From Gammaproteobacteria bacterium (GTDB lineage: Bacteria; Pseudomonadota; Gammaproteobacteria; Pseudomonadales; Moraxellaceae): a stretch of DNA of 64,000 nt. The position numbers were made by a program, and so were the translations under genes. The stretch covers positions 1 through 64,000 of the forward strand of contig JAGWUI010000003.1 in assembly GCA_028868515.1 (NCBI GenBank). The letters run 5' to 3'. The notes below the pieces were generated by a model. That model was not told the DNA's origin, did no database searches, and was given only the letters and a program-made list of their open reading frames with translations. Positions within the stretch are counted from its first letter, which is position 1. Each line of letters opens with the position of its first letter. Positions 28,296 to 37,665 of this stretch are shown here, piece by piece.

Positions 28296-28781
28296 TTAAG
28301 CATTCAATGCTTTTTCAATATCACCAACCATCGATTCTGGTTTGGTTGTTGGCGCATAACGGTCAATTACATTACCGTCTTTACCGACCAAGAATTTAGT
28401 GAAATTCCACTTCACAGCTTCACTACCTAAAATACCTTTCGCTTCTTTGGTCAGGAATTTATAAAGAGGATGTGCATCACTACCATTCACATCAATCTTG
28501 GCAAACATGGGGAAACTAACACCGTAGTTACGCTGACAAAATTCACCAATTTCATTATTTGAACCTGGATCTTGCGAAGCAAACTGGTTGCATGGAAAAC
28601 CAAGAACGACTAGGCCTTTGTCTTTATATTCTTCAAAAACTTTTTCCAAACCTTCAAATTGTGGTGTAAAGCCACATTTGCTGGCCGTGTTCACAATCAA
28701 CAAAACCTTTCCACGGTAATCCGCAAGACTTTGCTCTCCACCTTCAAGTTTTTCTGCACTAAAATCATAAATGCTGGTCAT
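28296..28781 (-). CDS. Glutathione peroxidase family protein
   Basis: The 161-residue protein is a cysteine-type glutathione peroxidase of the BtuE/GPx family, which reduces hydroperoxides with thiol donors such as thioredoxin or glutathione. The peroxidatic Cys36 lies in [12 protein letters not shown]. The catalytic Gln is in LGFPCNQF, and the catalytic Trp-Asn pair is in KWNFTKFLV. The length fits a cytoplasmic monomeric enzyme. It is followed by msrB upstream on the same strand, suggesting a small oxidative-stress pair, though 168 bases separate them. Confidence 0.95.
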   Translation of the reverse strand: MTSIYDFSAEKLEGGEQSLADYRGKVLLIVNTASKCGFTPQFEGLEKVFEEYKDKGLVVLGFPCNQFASQDPGSNNEIGEFCQRNYGVSFPMFAKIDVNGSDAHPLYKFLTKEAKGILGSEAVKWNFTKFLVGKDGNVIDRYAPTTKPESMVGDIEKALNA

Positions 28782-28949
28782 GTCAATTTTCCTTTAAAAT
28801 GAAGTGATCATTCAAAAATATGAATTCAACTGTTTCAATACCTGACCGAGAGTAGACCTACCTGCCTCAGTCCGCAATCCCCAAACATCAACTCGTCGTT
28901 CATTTATTCTTGTCTACTCAAGCAATTGCAATGATTCGCCAACTGGTGC

Positions 28950-29345
28950 TCATTTTTCCTCAAGATTCAAACAAGCCGAATTAATACAATATCGCAAACC
29001 ACCTGCCGTACGCGGTCCATCATTAAACACATGCCCTAGGTGCGAACCGCAATGATGACAAGTCACTTCCGTACGAATCATCCCGTGACTCAAGTCACGA
29101 TGTTCATCAACGTTTTCATCTTCCATTGGACGGGTAAAACTCGGCCAACCACAGCCTGAGTCAAACTTATCATCTGAACTAAATAGCTCAGTATTACAAC
29201 CCTTACAGCGATAAACTCCTTTAGTTTTGGTATCCCAATACACTCCTGTAAACGCTGGTTCAGTACCTTTTTGACGCAGAATACGATACTCATCTGCTGT
29301 CAACTCTTGGCGCCATTCCTGATCAGTTTTATGAACTGTAGACAT
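28950..29345 (-). CDS. msrB: Peptide-methionine (R)-S-oxide reductase MsrB
   Basis: MsrB reduces the R epimer of methionine sulfoxide in proteins. The 131-residue product has two zinc-binding CxxC pairs (Cys47/Cys50 and Cys96/Cys99) and the FDSGCGWPSF motif. The catalytic Cys120 lies in LRYCINSACL, and Cys65 is positioned as a resolving residue. The length is typical of a single-domain MsrB. It diverges from the aminotransferase gene at 29640 with a 294-base gap. Confidence 0.97.
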   Translation of the reverse strand: MSTVHKTDQEWRQELTADEYRILRQKGTEPAFTGVYWDTKTKGVYRCKGCNTELFSSDDKFDSGCGWPSFTRPMEDENVDEHRDLSHGMIRTEVTCHHCGSHLGHVFNDGPRTAGGLRYCINSACLNLEEK

Positions 29346-29479
29346 AAATCCCCCTTATTCGACGTTGATTCACACTGATATGAAATGTGCCATATTTTTC
29401 TATTTTTTCATGTGTTAAATCGGTTAAATCTCTCGTTAATGCAAGCATAACAACGCCAAAAACTACCTACCCAAAAAAA

Positions 29480-29507
29480 TTGACAGATAGTACAAACATT
29501 AGATTAT
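29480..29507 (+). promoter_or_regulatory. Probable promoter of the AlaA-type aminotransferase gene
   Basis: A perfect TTGACA at 29480-29485 is followed after 16 bases by GATTAT at 29502-29507. It lies about 130 bases upstream of the aminotransferase start at 29640, in the 294-base divergent gap with msrB. No other gene is seen in that gap. Confidence 0.5.
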
Positions 29508-29639
29508 TTTTACATAAAAATACACAATAATTGCGATGACAGATATATGTCAATCTAATTTTATGCGATAGAATGCCGTTCATGAATCATCTGACAGAAC
29601 TTTTTTTGACATCATCAGTATTTTTTAGAGCGATATGAC

Positions 29640-31184
29640 ATGTATTTCGTGAACAAAAAAAACAACATTCAAGTTCTTGTTTATTCTGGATATGATTCAG
29701 AAAAGAAAAGAGCAACGTCTAAAAATCTTGGAACTTTCAAGACAGATACTTATGCACTATCTACCGTATTGCAAACAAATATTACGATTCAACCTGACGA
29801 TACCGATGAAACACAACGTCTCAAAAATGAATATCGCCAGCAGATTGAATCTAAGATCAATGAGTTAAAACAGAAATCTACACTGAAAGACACATCGAAT
29901 CATTCACGAAGCAATGCTTCACAAACCAGAAAACCTTCAACAACTGCAACCAAAAAGAGCCCTATCATGTCTCGTCAAATCGGTAAATCCGCAAAACTCG
30001 ATAAAGTCTGTTACGACATTCGTGGACCATTGCTGAAAGCCGCCAACGCGATGGAAGAACAAGGGCACAAGATTATTAAACTCAATATCGGCAACCCTGC
30101 CCCATTTGGCTTTGAGGCACCGCAGGAAATTTTGTCGGATATTGCATTTAATTTGCCTAACGCTGTTGGTTATAGCGACTCCAAAGGTATTTTCTCCGCT
30201 CGTAAAGCAGTGTTGCAGTATTACCAGCAAAAAGGCATGACCGATGCAGTCAACGTCAATGACGTATATATCGGTAATGGCGTGTCTGAACTGATTGTCA
30301 TGTCCATGCAAGCGCTCTTGAATACTGGCGATGAAATGCTGATTCCAATGCCAGATTATCCACTCTGGACTGCGTCAGTGAATCTAGCAGGCGGTCAAGC
30401 TGTACATTACAAATGTGATGAGGAGAATCATTGGTATCCAGATATTGCTGATATGGAAGCTAAGATCACAGCACATACACGCGGTATCGTGATTATCAAT
30501 CCAAATAATCCAACGGGATCTGTTTATCCACGTCATATTTTGCAGCAAATTGTCGATTTAGCGCGTAAACATGATTTAATTTTGTTTGCGGATGAAATTT
30601 ACGACAAGATCATTTATGACGGCATCGAGCAAGTTTCTGTTGCAACGCTTGCACCTGATTTGCTCTGCATTACCTTTAATGGCTTGTCTAAATCACATCG
30701 TGTTGCAGGTTTCCGTTCAGGCTGGATGTTGATTTCTGGCAATAAAAACAATGCAGCAGACTACATCGAAGGCTTGGATATGCTTGCATCCATGCGCCTC
30801 TGTGCCAATGTACAAGCACAGTATGCAATCCAAACGGCTCTCGGCGGTTATCAAAGTATCAATGATTTAACCAAACCGGGTGGTCGTTTTTACGAGCAGC
30901 GCAACATCGCATGGCAGATGCTCAATGAAATTCCAGGTGTGTCGTGCGTTAAACCTGAAGGGGCGCTGTATTGTTTCCCACGTTTAGATCCTAAAGTTTA
31001 TCCAATTGAAGACGACACAAACTTTATGCTGGAATTACTCAAAGCAGAAAAAGTCTTGCTTGTACAAGGAACTGGATTTAACTGGCCAACACCAGACCAT
31101 TTCCGAGTCGTATTCTTGCCAGCAGAAAGTGAGCTCAAAGAAGCCATGACTCGAATTGGAAGATTTTTGGCGACAAAACGTTAA
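29640..31184 (+). CDS. alaA: AlaA-type pyridoxal-phosphate aminotransferase with N-terminal extension
   Basis: The C-terminal 405 residues (from about 110) are a class I aminotransferase closely like AlaA/YfbQ, which makes alanine from pyruvate and glutamate. Visible motifs are KLNIGNPAPFGFEAP, the NPNNPTGSVYP segment, FADEIYDKIIYDG, and the PLP-lysine motif FNGLSKSHRVAGFRSGWM. About 109 residues precede it: a compact basic segment (residues 1-35, with FVNKKNN and KKRATSKNLGTFK), a helix and a Ser/Thr/Lys-rich linker. The internal ATG at 29967 would give a protein of E. coli size. The long frame is kept because the extension is open and starts with ATG close behind a promoter, but the ribosome-binding site is weak. 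Confidence 0.9.
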   Translation: MYFVNKKNNIQVLVYSGYDSEKKRATSKNLGTFKTDTYALSTVLQTNITIQPDDTDETQRLKNEYRQQIESKINELKQKSTLKDTSNHSRSNASQTRKPSTTATKKSPIMSRQIGKSAKLDKVCYDIRGPLLKAANAMEEQGHKIIKLNIGNPAPFGFEAPQEILSDIAFNLPNAVGYSDSKGIFSARKAVLQYYQQKGMTDAVNVNDVYIGNGVSELIVMSMQALLNTGDEMLIPMPDYPLWTASVNLAGGQAVHYKCDEENHWYPDIADMEAKITAHTRGIVIINPNNPTGSVYPRHILQQIVDLARKHDLILFADEIYDKIIYDGIEQVSVATLAPDLLCITFNGLSKSHRVAGFRSGWMLISGNKNNAADYIEGLDMLASMRLCANVQAQYAIQTALGGYQSINDLTKPGGRFYEQRNIAWQMLNEIPGVSCVKPEGALYCFPRLDPKVYPIEDDTNFMLELLKAEKVLLVQGTGFNWPTPDHFRVVFLPAESELKEAMTRIGRFLATKR

Positions 31185-31196
31185 TTGCTTAGCTAA

Positions 31197-31233
31197 AAAG
31201 AACCACACTGATCGAAAGCGTGGTTCTTTATAT
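31197..31233 (+). terminator. Terminator after the aminotransferase gene
   Basis: A perfect 10-bp stem (AAAGAACCAC at 31197-31206, GTGGTTCTTT at 31220-31229) with a 13-base loop lies 13 bases after the stop codon and continues into an AT-rich stretch. Confidence 0.75.
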
Positions 31234-31384
31234 TAAATAATCAATAAAAGTGTGATTAAAATCACATTAATCATTGCCCAAACTGAATACTTATTGCACT
31301 ATAACATCCATAAATTTACCCTTGAGCAAACTACTCACGTCATGCTCATCAACAATCAAATTTAAAAGTACGTAGGATTGCGCT

Positions 31385-31921
31385 ATGCACAAGAACTTAA
31401 AATCCAGTTTACTCCTTGGATTATCCTTGACGATTATGCATTCTGTTGCATTTGCTGATGCAAGCACATCAGACACCTCACAAGTACAAAATCCAGAACC
31501 GTCTTTAGAAGCGCGAGGATTATGGCAAGATCCTCAAAGTAAACTGATTTGGTCACGCTGCTCTCTTGGTCAGGCGTGGACTGGACGTGAGTGCACAGGC
31601 ACACCAGAACAATTAACTTGGAAAGATGCAAAAGAAGCCGCAAAAAATGCACGGATAGATGATAAAAATGATTGGCGTCTACCTACACTTTATGAATTAA
31701 AGTCATTGAAACTGAGAGATGCAGGAAATCCTGAAACCAGCAAATATCCTTGGTTCTACAAACCAGATGGTGCAGATGGCTATGGTTGGTATTGGACCGC
31801 AACACCTTATAGTTATTTTGGTGGAACGTATGCTTGGGCTGTCGATTTGGATACAGGCAAAGGCGACTATATCGATAAAGAACGCAACGTCCGTTTATTC
31901 TTAGTTCGTAAACCAAAATAA
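31385..31921 (+). CDS. Secreted DUF1566 (Lcl C-terminal-like) protein
   Basis: The 178-residue product has a cleavable signal peptide (hydrophobic residues 8-24, probable cut after VAFA). It has one DUF1566/Lcl_C domain, with the typical repeats of conserved motifs: GLWQDPQSKLIWSRC, LTWKDAKEAAKNA, NDWRLPTLYELKSL, WTATPYSYFGGTYAWAVDL and a final strand with VRLFLVRK. Two cysteines (in SRCSLG and RECTG) could form a disulfide. Such domains occur in secreted and adhesive bacterial proteins, but function is not known for this type. It is flanked by hairpins and likely monocistronic. Confidence 0.85.
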   Translation: MHKNLKSSLLLGLSLTIMHSVAFADASTSDTSQVQNPEPSLEARGLWQDPQSKLIWSRCSLGQAWTGRECTGTPEQLTWKDAKEAAKNARIDDKNDWRLPTLYELKSLKLRDAGNPETSKYPWFYKPDGADGYGWYWTATPYSYFGGTYAWAVDLDTGKGDYIDKERNVRLFLVRKPK

Positions 31922-32171
31922 TCTCAACTCAAGAAATAGAATACAAGGTAAAGTGCATTTACATAATGTGCTTTACCTCCAAATATAAAACCTCAACTTC
32001 TCCACACGATCTGCACACTATGCATTTTGGATTTTACAAATGTGTCGGTGTTGTTCTAAACAGGTAATTCCTTCGATTTCACACTTATACTGAATACAGC
32101 ACAAAGGCATAACCTTCTATTTTGGTTAGCTTTTAATATTGACGCTGATCTGTTCATTGAGGTGAATCATC

Positions 32172-32276
32172 ATGAAAAAACTCATTATTCCAATCTTAAT
32201 GATCATGACATTAAGTCTGGGTGGTTGCATTATCGTTCCTGATTACTGGCATCATCACCACCATTACTGGGACTAA
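32172..32276 (+). CDS. Tiny His-rich lipoprotein (34 aa)
   Basis: This 34-residue ORF begins with a full lipoprotein signal peptide (MKKLIIPILMIMTLSLGGC, lipobox LGGC, Cys19). The mature part has only 16 residues and ends with five consecutive histidines between Tyr-Trp and Tyr-Trp-Asp. A strong GAGGTG ribosome-binding site lies 7 bases before the ATG. It stands alone between the DUF1566 gene and dnaE. A lipid-anchored peptide with a His cluster could bind metal ions or heme; this is inference. Confidence 0.65.
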   Translation: MKKLIIPILMIMTLSLGGCIIVPDYWHHHHHYWD

Positions 32277-32591
32277 AATGGCCTGACCGTTAAATTGTCA
32301 TGAGCGATCTAAAGCAACATGATCTAAAGCAATGTAAAGCAACTTTTAGTTAGTTTTCAAGAAGAAATCATAAGATCAATACACTTTTGAAGTGCAAATC
32401 TTCTGATTTCTGATCTTGATTCAATCTGTCATCATTTACCGTCAATCATCGCCAAACAGCATTTTTGTATCTCTAGTCACGCTTCTATTAAAAATTTTCC
32501 ACTGCGTTAAGCCTATTCGACCGATATGCCCGTGTTATCATCGCTCTCTCCTTGTGAACGGTAATCGGAACCAAGGAATTTTATCGTTGAT
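32277..32591. other. Gap between the small lipoprotein gene and dnaE
   Basis: About 315 bases without a convincing gene. It contains a short tandem repeat at 32306-32343: GATCTAAAGCAA occurs at 32306-32317 and 32321-32332, and TAAAGCAAC follows at 32335-32343. The dnaE promoter should lie here but could not be fixed. Confidence 0.45.
32306..32343 (+). repeat. Short tandem repeat with GATCTAAAGCAA unit
   Basis: Two exact copies of GATCTAAAGCAA start 15 bases apart (32306 and 32321), and a partial third copy (TAAAGCAAC) follows at 32335. The repeat lies in a gene-free gap. Confidence 0.6.
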
Positions 32592-35500
32592 GTGGAACGT
32601 GATATGACTTTTATTCATTTGGGTGTACATAGCGAATTTTCGATTATTGATTCGATTGCTCGCGTTGACGAACTTGTCGAACAAGCCGCTGCCTGCAATA
32701 TGCCTGCGCTTGCACTCACTGATCTATCAAATCTCCACGCGGCTGTGAAATTTTATAAAGCGTGTCGTTCCGAAGGCGTCAAACCGATTCTTGGAAGCGA
32801 AGTAAGACTAGAAGATAATCTTGGTCGTGTCACATTACTTGCCATGAATCAGATTGGCTGGAGACATCTGACCGAAGTGGTATCACAAGGTTATATTGAA
32901 GGTTTAACGCTCGGTACACCACTGATCAAAACCCAATGGATATTCAATAAAAATAATGGCTTGATCGCCTTACTTGGACAAAACAGTGATGTCGGTCAAG
33001 CACTTAGAAGTGCAACACCTGAACGCGCGGAAACGCTACTTGAGACATGGCGCAGCCACTTTGGTGATCGGATTTATCTCACCATTTCACGGACAGGTCG
33101 CATTGGCGAAAGTGCTTATGTCGAAGCTGCATTAGAACTCGCAGAACGCTTACAAATTCCAGTTGTTGCGCAAAACGATGTGCGTTTTCTGGTCAGTGAT
33201 GACTTTGATGCACATGAAGCGCGTGTCTGTATTGCCAGCAGCTTCGTCCTCGCCGATGAACGCCGTCCACGTGAATACACCAGCGAGCAATATTTTAAAA
33301 ATACAGAAGAGATGGTTGAATTGTTTTCGGATGTGCCTGAAGCAATTCAGAATACAGTCGAAATCGCCAAGCGCTGTACGGTAACCATTGAATTAGGCAA
33401 AAACTACCTTCCCGATTTCCCTGTACCTGAAGGTTATGACATTGCTCGATATTTCTCTGAAATTTCTAAGCAAGGTTTAAACGAGCGCTTAGATCAGCTT
33501 TACCCTGTTAAACCAGAAGACTGGGAAACACGCCGTCAAGTTTATGACAACCGCCTCGCCTTTGAAATTAAGACGATTAATGACATGGGTTTCCCAGGCT
33601 ACTTCCTCATCGTCATGGACTTTATTCGCTGGTCGAAAAACAATGGGGTTCCAGTTGGTCCAGGTCGTGGATCAGGTGCAGGATCGTTGGTCGCATACAG
33701 CCTTGGAATTACCGATCTCGACCCACTCAAATATGATCTGCTCTTTGAGCGTTTCTTGAATCCTGAACGCGTTTCAATGCCCGACTTCGATATCGACTTC
33801 TGTATCGCAGGTCGTGACCGTGTTATTGACTATGTGGCAAATACTTACGGTCGCGAAGCGGTGTCACAGATTATTACCTTCGGTACGATGGCAGCAAAAG
33901 GTGCTGTGCGCGACGTGACTCGTGTACTCGGTAAACCATTCGGTTTAGGCGATCGTATCTCCCGATTAATTCCAAGTAAACCACCTGGTATTACCTTAAA
34001 AGAAGCATTGGAAGTCGAACCTCAGTTAAAAGACTTAGTCATGAATCAAACAGGTTCTGATTATGATGATGTCAATGAAATCTGGGAAATGGCAACCAAA
34101 CTAGAAGGCATCACTCGAAATGTAGGGAAACATGCGGGGGGCGTACTGATTGCACCGAGTAAAATCAGTGACTTTTCCGCAGTGTATTGTGATGACGAAG
34201 GCTCACGGGTCAGTCAGTTCGATAAAGATGATGTTGAACAAGTTGGATTGGTCAAATTCGACTTCTTGGGATTACGTAACCTAACTGTTATCGATCAGGC
34301 TGTCGACGCGATCAATGCCCGCAACGCAAAAAGTGGAAAGCCATTATTAGACCTTAACCATATTCCGCTAGACGATAAACTCGCATACAAAATTCTTCAA
34401 GATGCCAAAACCACAGCTGTATTCCAGCTTGAAAGTAGTGGTATGAAACGCATGCTGAAAGAAGCCAAACCGAGCAAATTTGAAGAAATTATTGCGTTCG
34501 TTGCACTGTATCGTCCAGGTCCAATGGATCTGATTCCCGACTTTATTAGTCGGATGCACGGGATGGACTTTGAATATTTACATCCACTCCTGACAGATGT
34601 ACTTAAACCGACTTATGGCGTCATGGTTTATCAAGAACAGGTGATGCAAGCCGCCCAAGTCTGTGCAGGCTATTCACTCGGTGGCGCAGACTTGCTTCGC
34701 CGTGCGATGGGTAAGAAAAAACCTGAAGAAATGGTCAAACAACGTGTCACTTTCGTGGAAGGGGCTGCAACAAAAGGCATTGATGAAAAGAAAGCCAATG
34801 AAATTTTTGACTATATCGAAAAATTTGCGGGTTACGGTTTCAATAAATCCCACGCTGCTGCCTATGCACTTGTTTCATATCATACGGCTTGGCTAAAAGC
34901 GCACTACCCTTCTGAGTTTATGGCGGCGGTTCTCACTTCTGAAATGCAGAACACGGATAACATCGTCTTCCTGATCAGCGATTGCCGTGAACTCGGACTC
35001 AACATCCTGCCACCATCTGTTAATTGGTCAGACTATCGTTTTAGAGCATCAGATGCCAGCACGATCATCTATGGTCTCGGTGCGATCAAAGGCGTTGGTG
35101 AAGCCGCGATGGAATCCGTGATGGATGCGCGTAAACAAGGTGGCGAATTTAAAGACATCTTCGATTTCTGCCAGCGCATTGATTTGAAAAAAGCTAACAA
35201 ACGAACGCTTGAGGCATTAATCCGCTCTGGTGCGTTGGATTGCTTAACCGAAGAAACTACAAGCAGCGCACGCGGTGAGTTCCGCGCAGTCCTTGCAAGC
35301 CAACTCGAAGAAGCGGTTAAAGCCGCAGAACAAACTCGACAAAATAACGATAGCGGAATCTTTGACCTATTTGGTGAAATTGAAGTGCCCGCTCGTCATG
35401 CGCCACCAAAAGTCCCAGCTTGGGCCGATGAAATTCGCCTAAAAGGTGAAAAAGACACTCTCGGACTCTATCTGACAGGTCACCCAATCGATGTCTATGC

Positions 35501-36107
35501 CGCAGAACTCAAAAACTTTATTCGCTGTAAATTAGCGGATATTGAAGCAACGAAACGAGGTGTCACAACCGTCTTTGCAGGATTAATATTGGATGTTGCT
35601 AACTTTCCAAATCGCGTGGTCGTGACCTTAGATGATGGCAGTGCACGTTTGGAAGTGAATTGCACGCATGAGAACTTTGCACGCTACAAAGATATTTTAA
35701 AAATTGACACGATTATTGTCATCGAAGGTGAAATCAGTGAACGCGAAGGCTACGATCATCCAATCGGTCGTTTGCGTAAAGCTTTTACAATGAATGAAAT
35801 CCGTAGTCGTCGAACGGAAGCAATTTCTTTAACACTCACTCAAGACAATTTAACGTCCGATATTGCAAAACGTCTACAAGCAATTTTGCCAGCGTTTACT
35901 CATGAAACTGCAACTGAACAGCGACGCGTCGCTCTACAATTCCAGATCGATCATACTTACTCAAAAGCAACAATAAGCGTGGGTGAGCATTGGTATGTTC
36001 GCCCAGAAGATGAGCTATTGAAGCAACTCCGTGAACACTTTGGAAAAACTGCTGTCAACGTTCTCTATCAGCGAAAAACTCAAGCTGCGGAAGCGAGAAC
36101 TGGTTAA
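32592..36107 (+). CDS. dnaE: DNA polymerase III alpha subunit
   Basis: DnaE is the replicative polymerase subunit. The 1171-residue protein has an N-terminal PHP domain (FIHLGVHSEFSIIDS). The catalytic site is GPGRGSGAGSLVAY near 357-370 and PDFDIDF at 397-403, which carries two of the metal-binding aspartates. The fingers domain follows, then a helix-hairpin-helix region (YGLGAIKGVGEAA, about 830) and a C-terminal OB fold (FAGLILDV...RVVVTLDDGSARLEV, about 995-1040). The start is taken at the GTG at 32592, 13 bases from AAGGAA; an in-frame ATG at 32604 is the alternative. The size is normal for a gammaproteobacterial DnaE. Confidence 0.97.
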   Translation: MERDMTFIHLGVHSEFSIIDSIARVDELVEQAAACNMPALALTDLSNLHAAVKFYKACRSEGVKPILGSEVRLEDNLGRVTLLAMNQIGWRHLTEVVSQGYIEGLTLGTPLIKTQWIFNKNNGLIALLGQNSDVGQALRSATPERAETLLETWRSHFGDRIYLTISRTGRIGESAYVEAALELAERLQIPVVAQNDVRFLVSDDFDAHEARVCIASSFVLADERRPREYTSEQYFKNTEEMVELFSDVPEAIQNTVEIAKRCTVTIELGKNYLPDFPVPEGYDIARYFSEISKQGLNERLDQLYPVKPEDWETRRQVYDNRLAFEIKTINDMGFPGYFLIVMDFIRWSKNNGVPVGPGRGSGAGSLVAYSLGITDLDPLKYDLLFERFLNPERVSMPDFDIDFCIAGRDRVIDYVANTYGREAVSQIITFGTMAAKGAVRDVTRVLGKPFGLGDRISRLIPSKPPGITLKEALEVEPQLKDLVMNQTGSDYDDVNEIWEMATKLEGITRNVGKHAGGVLIAPSKISDFSAVYCDDEGSRVSQFDKDDVEQVGLVKFDFLGLRNLTVIDQAVDAINARNAKSGKPLLDLNHIPLDDKLAYKILQDAKTTAVFQLESSGMKRMLKEAKPSKFEEIIAFVALYRPGPMDLIPDFISRMHGMDFEYLHPLLTDVLKPTYGVMVYQEQVMQAAQVCAGYSLGGADLLRRAMGKKKPEEMVKQRVTFVEGAATKGIDEKKANEIFDYIEKFAGYGFNKSHAAAYALVSYHTAWLKAHYPSEFMAAVLTSEMQNTDNIVFLISDCRELGLNILPPSVNWSDYRFRASDASTIIYGLGAIKGVGEAAMESVMDARKQGGEFKDIFDFCQRIDLKKANKRTLEALIRSGALDCLTEETTSSARGEFRAVLASQLEEAVKAAEQTRQNNDSGIFDLFGEIEVPARHAPPKVPAWADEIRLKGEKDTLGLYLTGHPIDVYAAELKNFIRCKLADIEATKRGVTTVFAGLILDVANFPNRVVVTLDDGSARLEVNCTHENFARYKDILKIDTIIVIEGEISEREGYDHPIGRLRKAFTMNEIRSRRTEAISLTLTQDNLTSDIAKRLQAILPAFTHETATEQRRVALQFQIDHTYSKATISVGEHWYVRPEDELLKQLREHFGKTAVNVLYQRKTQAAEARTG

Positions 36108-36224
36108 CAAACCATTGATTTTATAATATTGATCGTTTATCTGTTGGGATATTGTATTTTTTCGTGAACTGTAATAACGTCACGGTATCTAGTGTTGCCT
36201 TAAAATAGATTAAAAATAGAGATA

Positions 36225-36566
36225 ATGATGGCAGAACCGATCAATACCGCTCAGTTGCTCGAACTAAGAGAGCTATTAGGCGACGAATATGAAAATCTTA
36301 TCCAGACTTTCGTTCGTGAAAGCACGACGGCAATGCGCGCCATCCAATATGCATTTGAACACTCAGAAAACTCAAGTGCTGCACCTGCAATTGCCTCTCT
36401 CAAAGGCGCAAGTATCAATCTAGGCGCAACAGATCTTGCTGCATATTGCCAAAATCTACTTTTAGCATCTAAAGAAAATCGCTTGCAACACAGCGACGTA
36501 CTGCTACATGCGACACAAGAAGAATTGCAACGCGTCACCCATTTCCTACAACACGAAATAGCTTAA
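36225..36566 (+). CDS. HPt-like protein lacking the phospho-acceptor histidine
   Basis: The 113-residue helical protein resembles histidine phosphotransfer (HPt) domains, which relay phosphate in multistep two-component systems. The core motif reads Ala57-Ser-Leu-Lys-Gly in IASLKGASINLGA, where HPt proteins have His-x-Leu-Lys-Gly. Ala therefore replaces the phosphorylated His. The rest (LLGDEYENLIQTFVRES at the N-terminus, AYCQNLLLASKEN after the motif) keeps the four-helix pattern. The gene is alone between dnaE and trmJ. It may be a non-phosphorylated, degenerate HPt acting by binding, or an unrelated helical protein. Confidence 0.75.
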   Translation: MMAEPINTAQLLELRELLGDEYENLIQTFVRESTTAMRAIQYAFEHSENSSAAPAIASLKGASINLGATDLAAYCQNLLLASKENRLQHSDVLLHATQEELQRVTHFLQHEIA

Positions 36567-36651
36567 AATCAAACCACCACGAGGTACACACACTGGATTA
36601 AATTTCTGTGTAAAATGACAGGTCTTTTTTGATGTCAGTGAGTGTGTCATT

Positions 36652-37545
36652 GTGGATGCTGTAAAAACTAAAAATCAACATCCATCCGCTTTAGATCGTA
36701 TTCGTATCGTCATGGTCAATACCACGTTGCCAGCCAATATCGGCGCGGCAGCACGAGCCATGAAAACGATGGGCTTATCACAACTCACGCTCGTCGACCC
36801 AAAAACATTCCCAAGCCCTGATGCTACCGCTCTAGCGGCTGGTGCAGCAGACATTTTAGATCGAGTAACCATCGTCAATACGCTCGAAGAAGCGATTGCG
36901 GATTGTGTCTTAGTCTTTGGAACAAGTGCACGTAGCCGCACAATCCCTTGGCCATTATTGGATGTTCGACCTGCCACACAACTTGCCGTGAATGAAACAC
37001 AACATGGTGATATTGCAATTGTTTTTGGTCGTGAAGATCGTGGGCTGACGAATGAAGAACTCGCACAAGCGCAATATCACTTGACGATCCCAGTCAATGA
37101 AGAATACGGTGTGCTCAATGTTTCCGCTGCCATTCAAGTCGTATGCTATGAACTCCGCATGAACGCTTTGGCATACCAAAATCAAAGCTCATCACAAACC
37201 ACGACCTCTGAATTAGCGACAGAAGCAAATCAAATGCCTTTGCTCGGACACATGCAATGGGATGAACCATTGGTCGATCAAGCCATGATGCAGCAGTTCT
37301 ACCCACATCTTGAAGCCATGCTGGCAGATATTGATTTCTTGGATCCAAATAACCCACGTTTATTGCCACTGCGTCTTCGTCGATTATTTGGTCGAGTACG
37401 ATTAGACCGCATGGAATACAATCTATTGCGTGGTATTTTTGGTCGTGTACAAGCGCTGAGTAAAGGAACATGGCCTCCAGCATCACTACGTCAATCAACG
37501 ACATCCACAGAATCATTACCATCTCACCGTGATGAATCTTTTTAA
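36652..37545 (+). CDS. trmJ: tRNA (cytidine/uridine-2'-O-)-methyltransferase TrmJ
   Basis: TrmJ is a SPOUT methyltransferase that 2'-O-methylates nucleotide 32 of tRNAs, using S-adenosylmethionine. The 297-residue protein has an N-terminal knotted domain with VMVNTTLPANIGAAARAMK. The SPOUT cofactor-binding knot includes IVFGREDRGLTNEEL and IPVNEEYGVLNVSAAIQV. A C-terminal helical extension follows (LRLRRLFGRVRLDRMEYNLLRGI). The start is a GTG at 36652 and no upstream ATG is in frame; the first internal Met (about residue 21) would cut into the first strand. It is followed by cysE after about 120 bases. Confidence 0.94.
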   Translation: MDAVKTKNQHPSALDRIRIVMVNTTLPANIGAAARAMKTMGLSQLTLVDPKTFPSPDATALAAGAADILDRVTIVNTLEEAIADCVLVFGTSARSRTIPWPLLDVRPATQLAVNETQHGDIAIVFGREDRGLTNEELAQAQYHLTIPVNEEYGVLNVSAAIQVVCYELRMNALAYQNQSSSQTTTSELATEANQMPLLGHMQWDEPLVDQAMMQQFYPHLEAMLADIDFLDPNNPRLLPLRLRRLFGRVRLDRMEYNLLRGIFGRVQALSKGTWPPASLRQSTTSTESLPSHRDESF

Positions 37546-37665
37546 AATCAGGTTGATCGACTAAATAAAAGACTACACAGTCAAAATTAGTTATATAAAA
37601 AATAGCAATATAGATCGTAGAAATACTAAAATCAGGTCTACATCTTCCGTGATAGGCATCGAATA

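Noticed and set aside
31946-31978. Hairpin after the DUF1566 gene as a terminator
   Set aside because: The stem is reasonable (with wobble pairs) but there is no following T-run, so it is not listed as a terminator.
31922-32171. CRISPR-like or mobile repeats in spacers
   Set aside because: No regularly spaced direct repeats with unique spacers, no transposase and no terminal inverted repeats were seen here or elsewhere.
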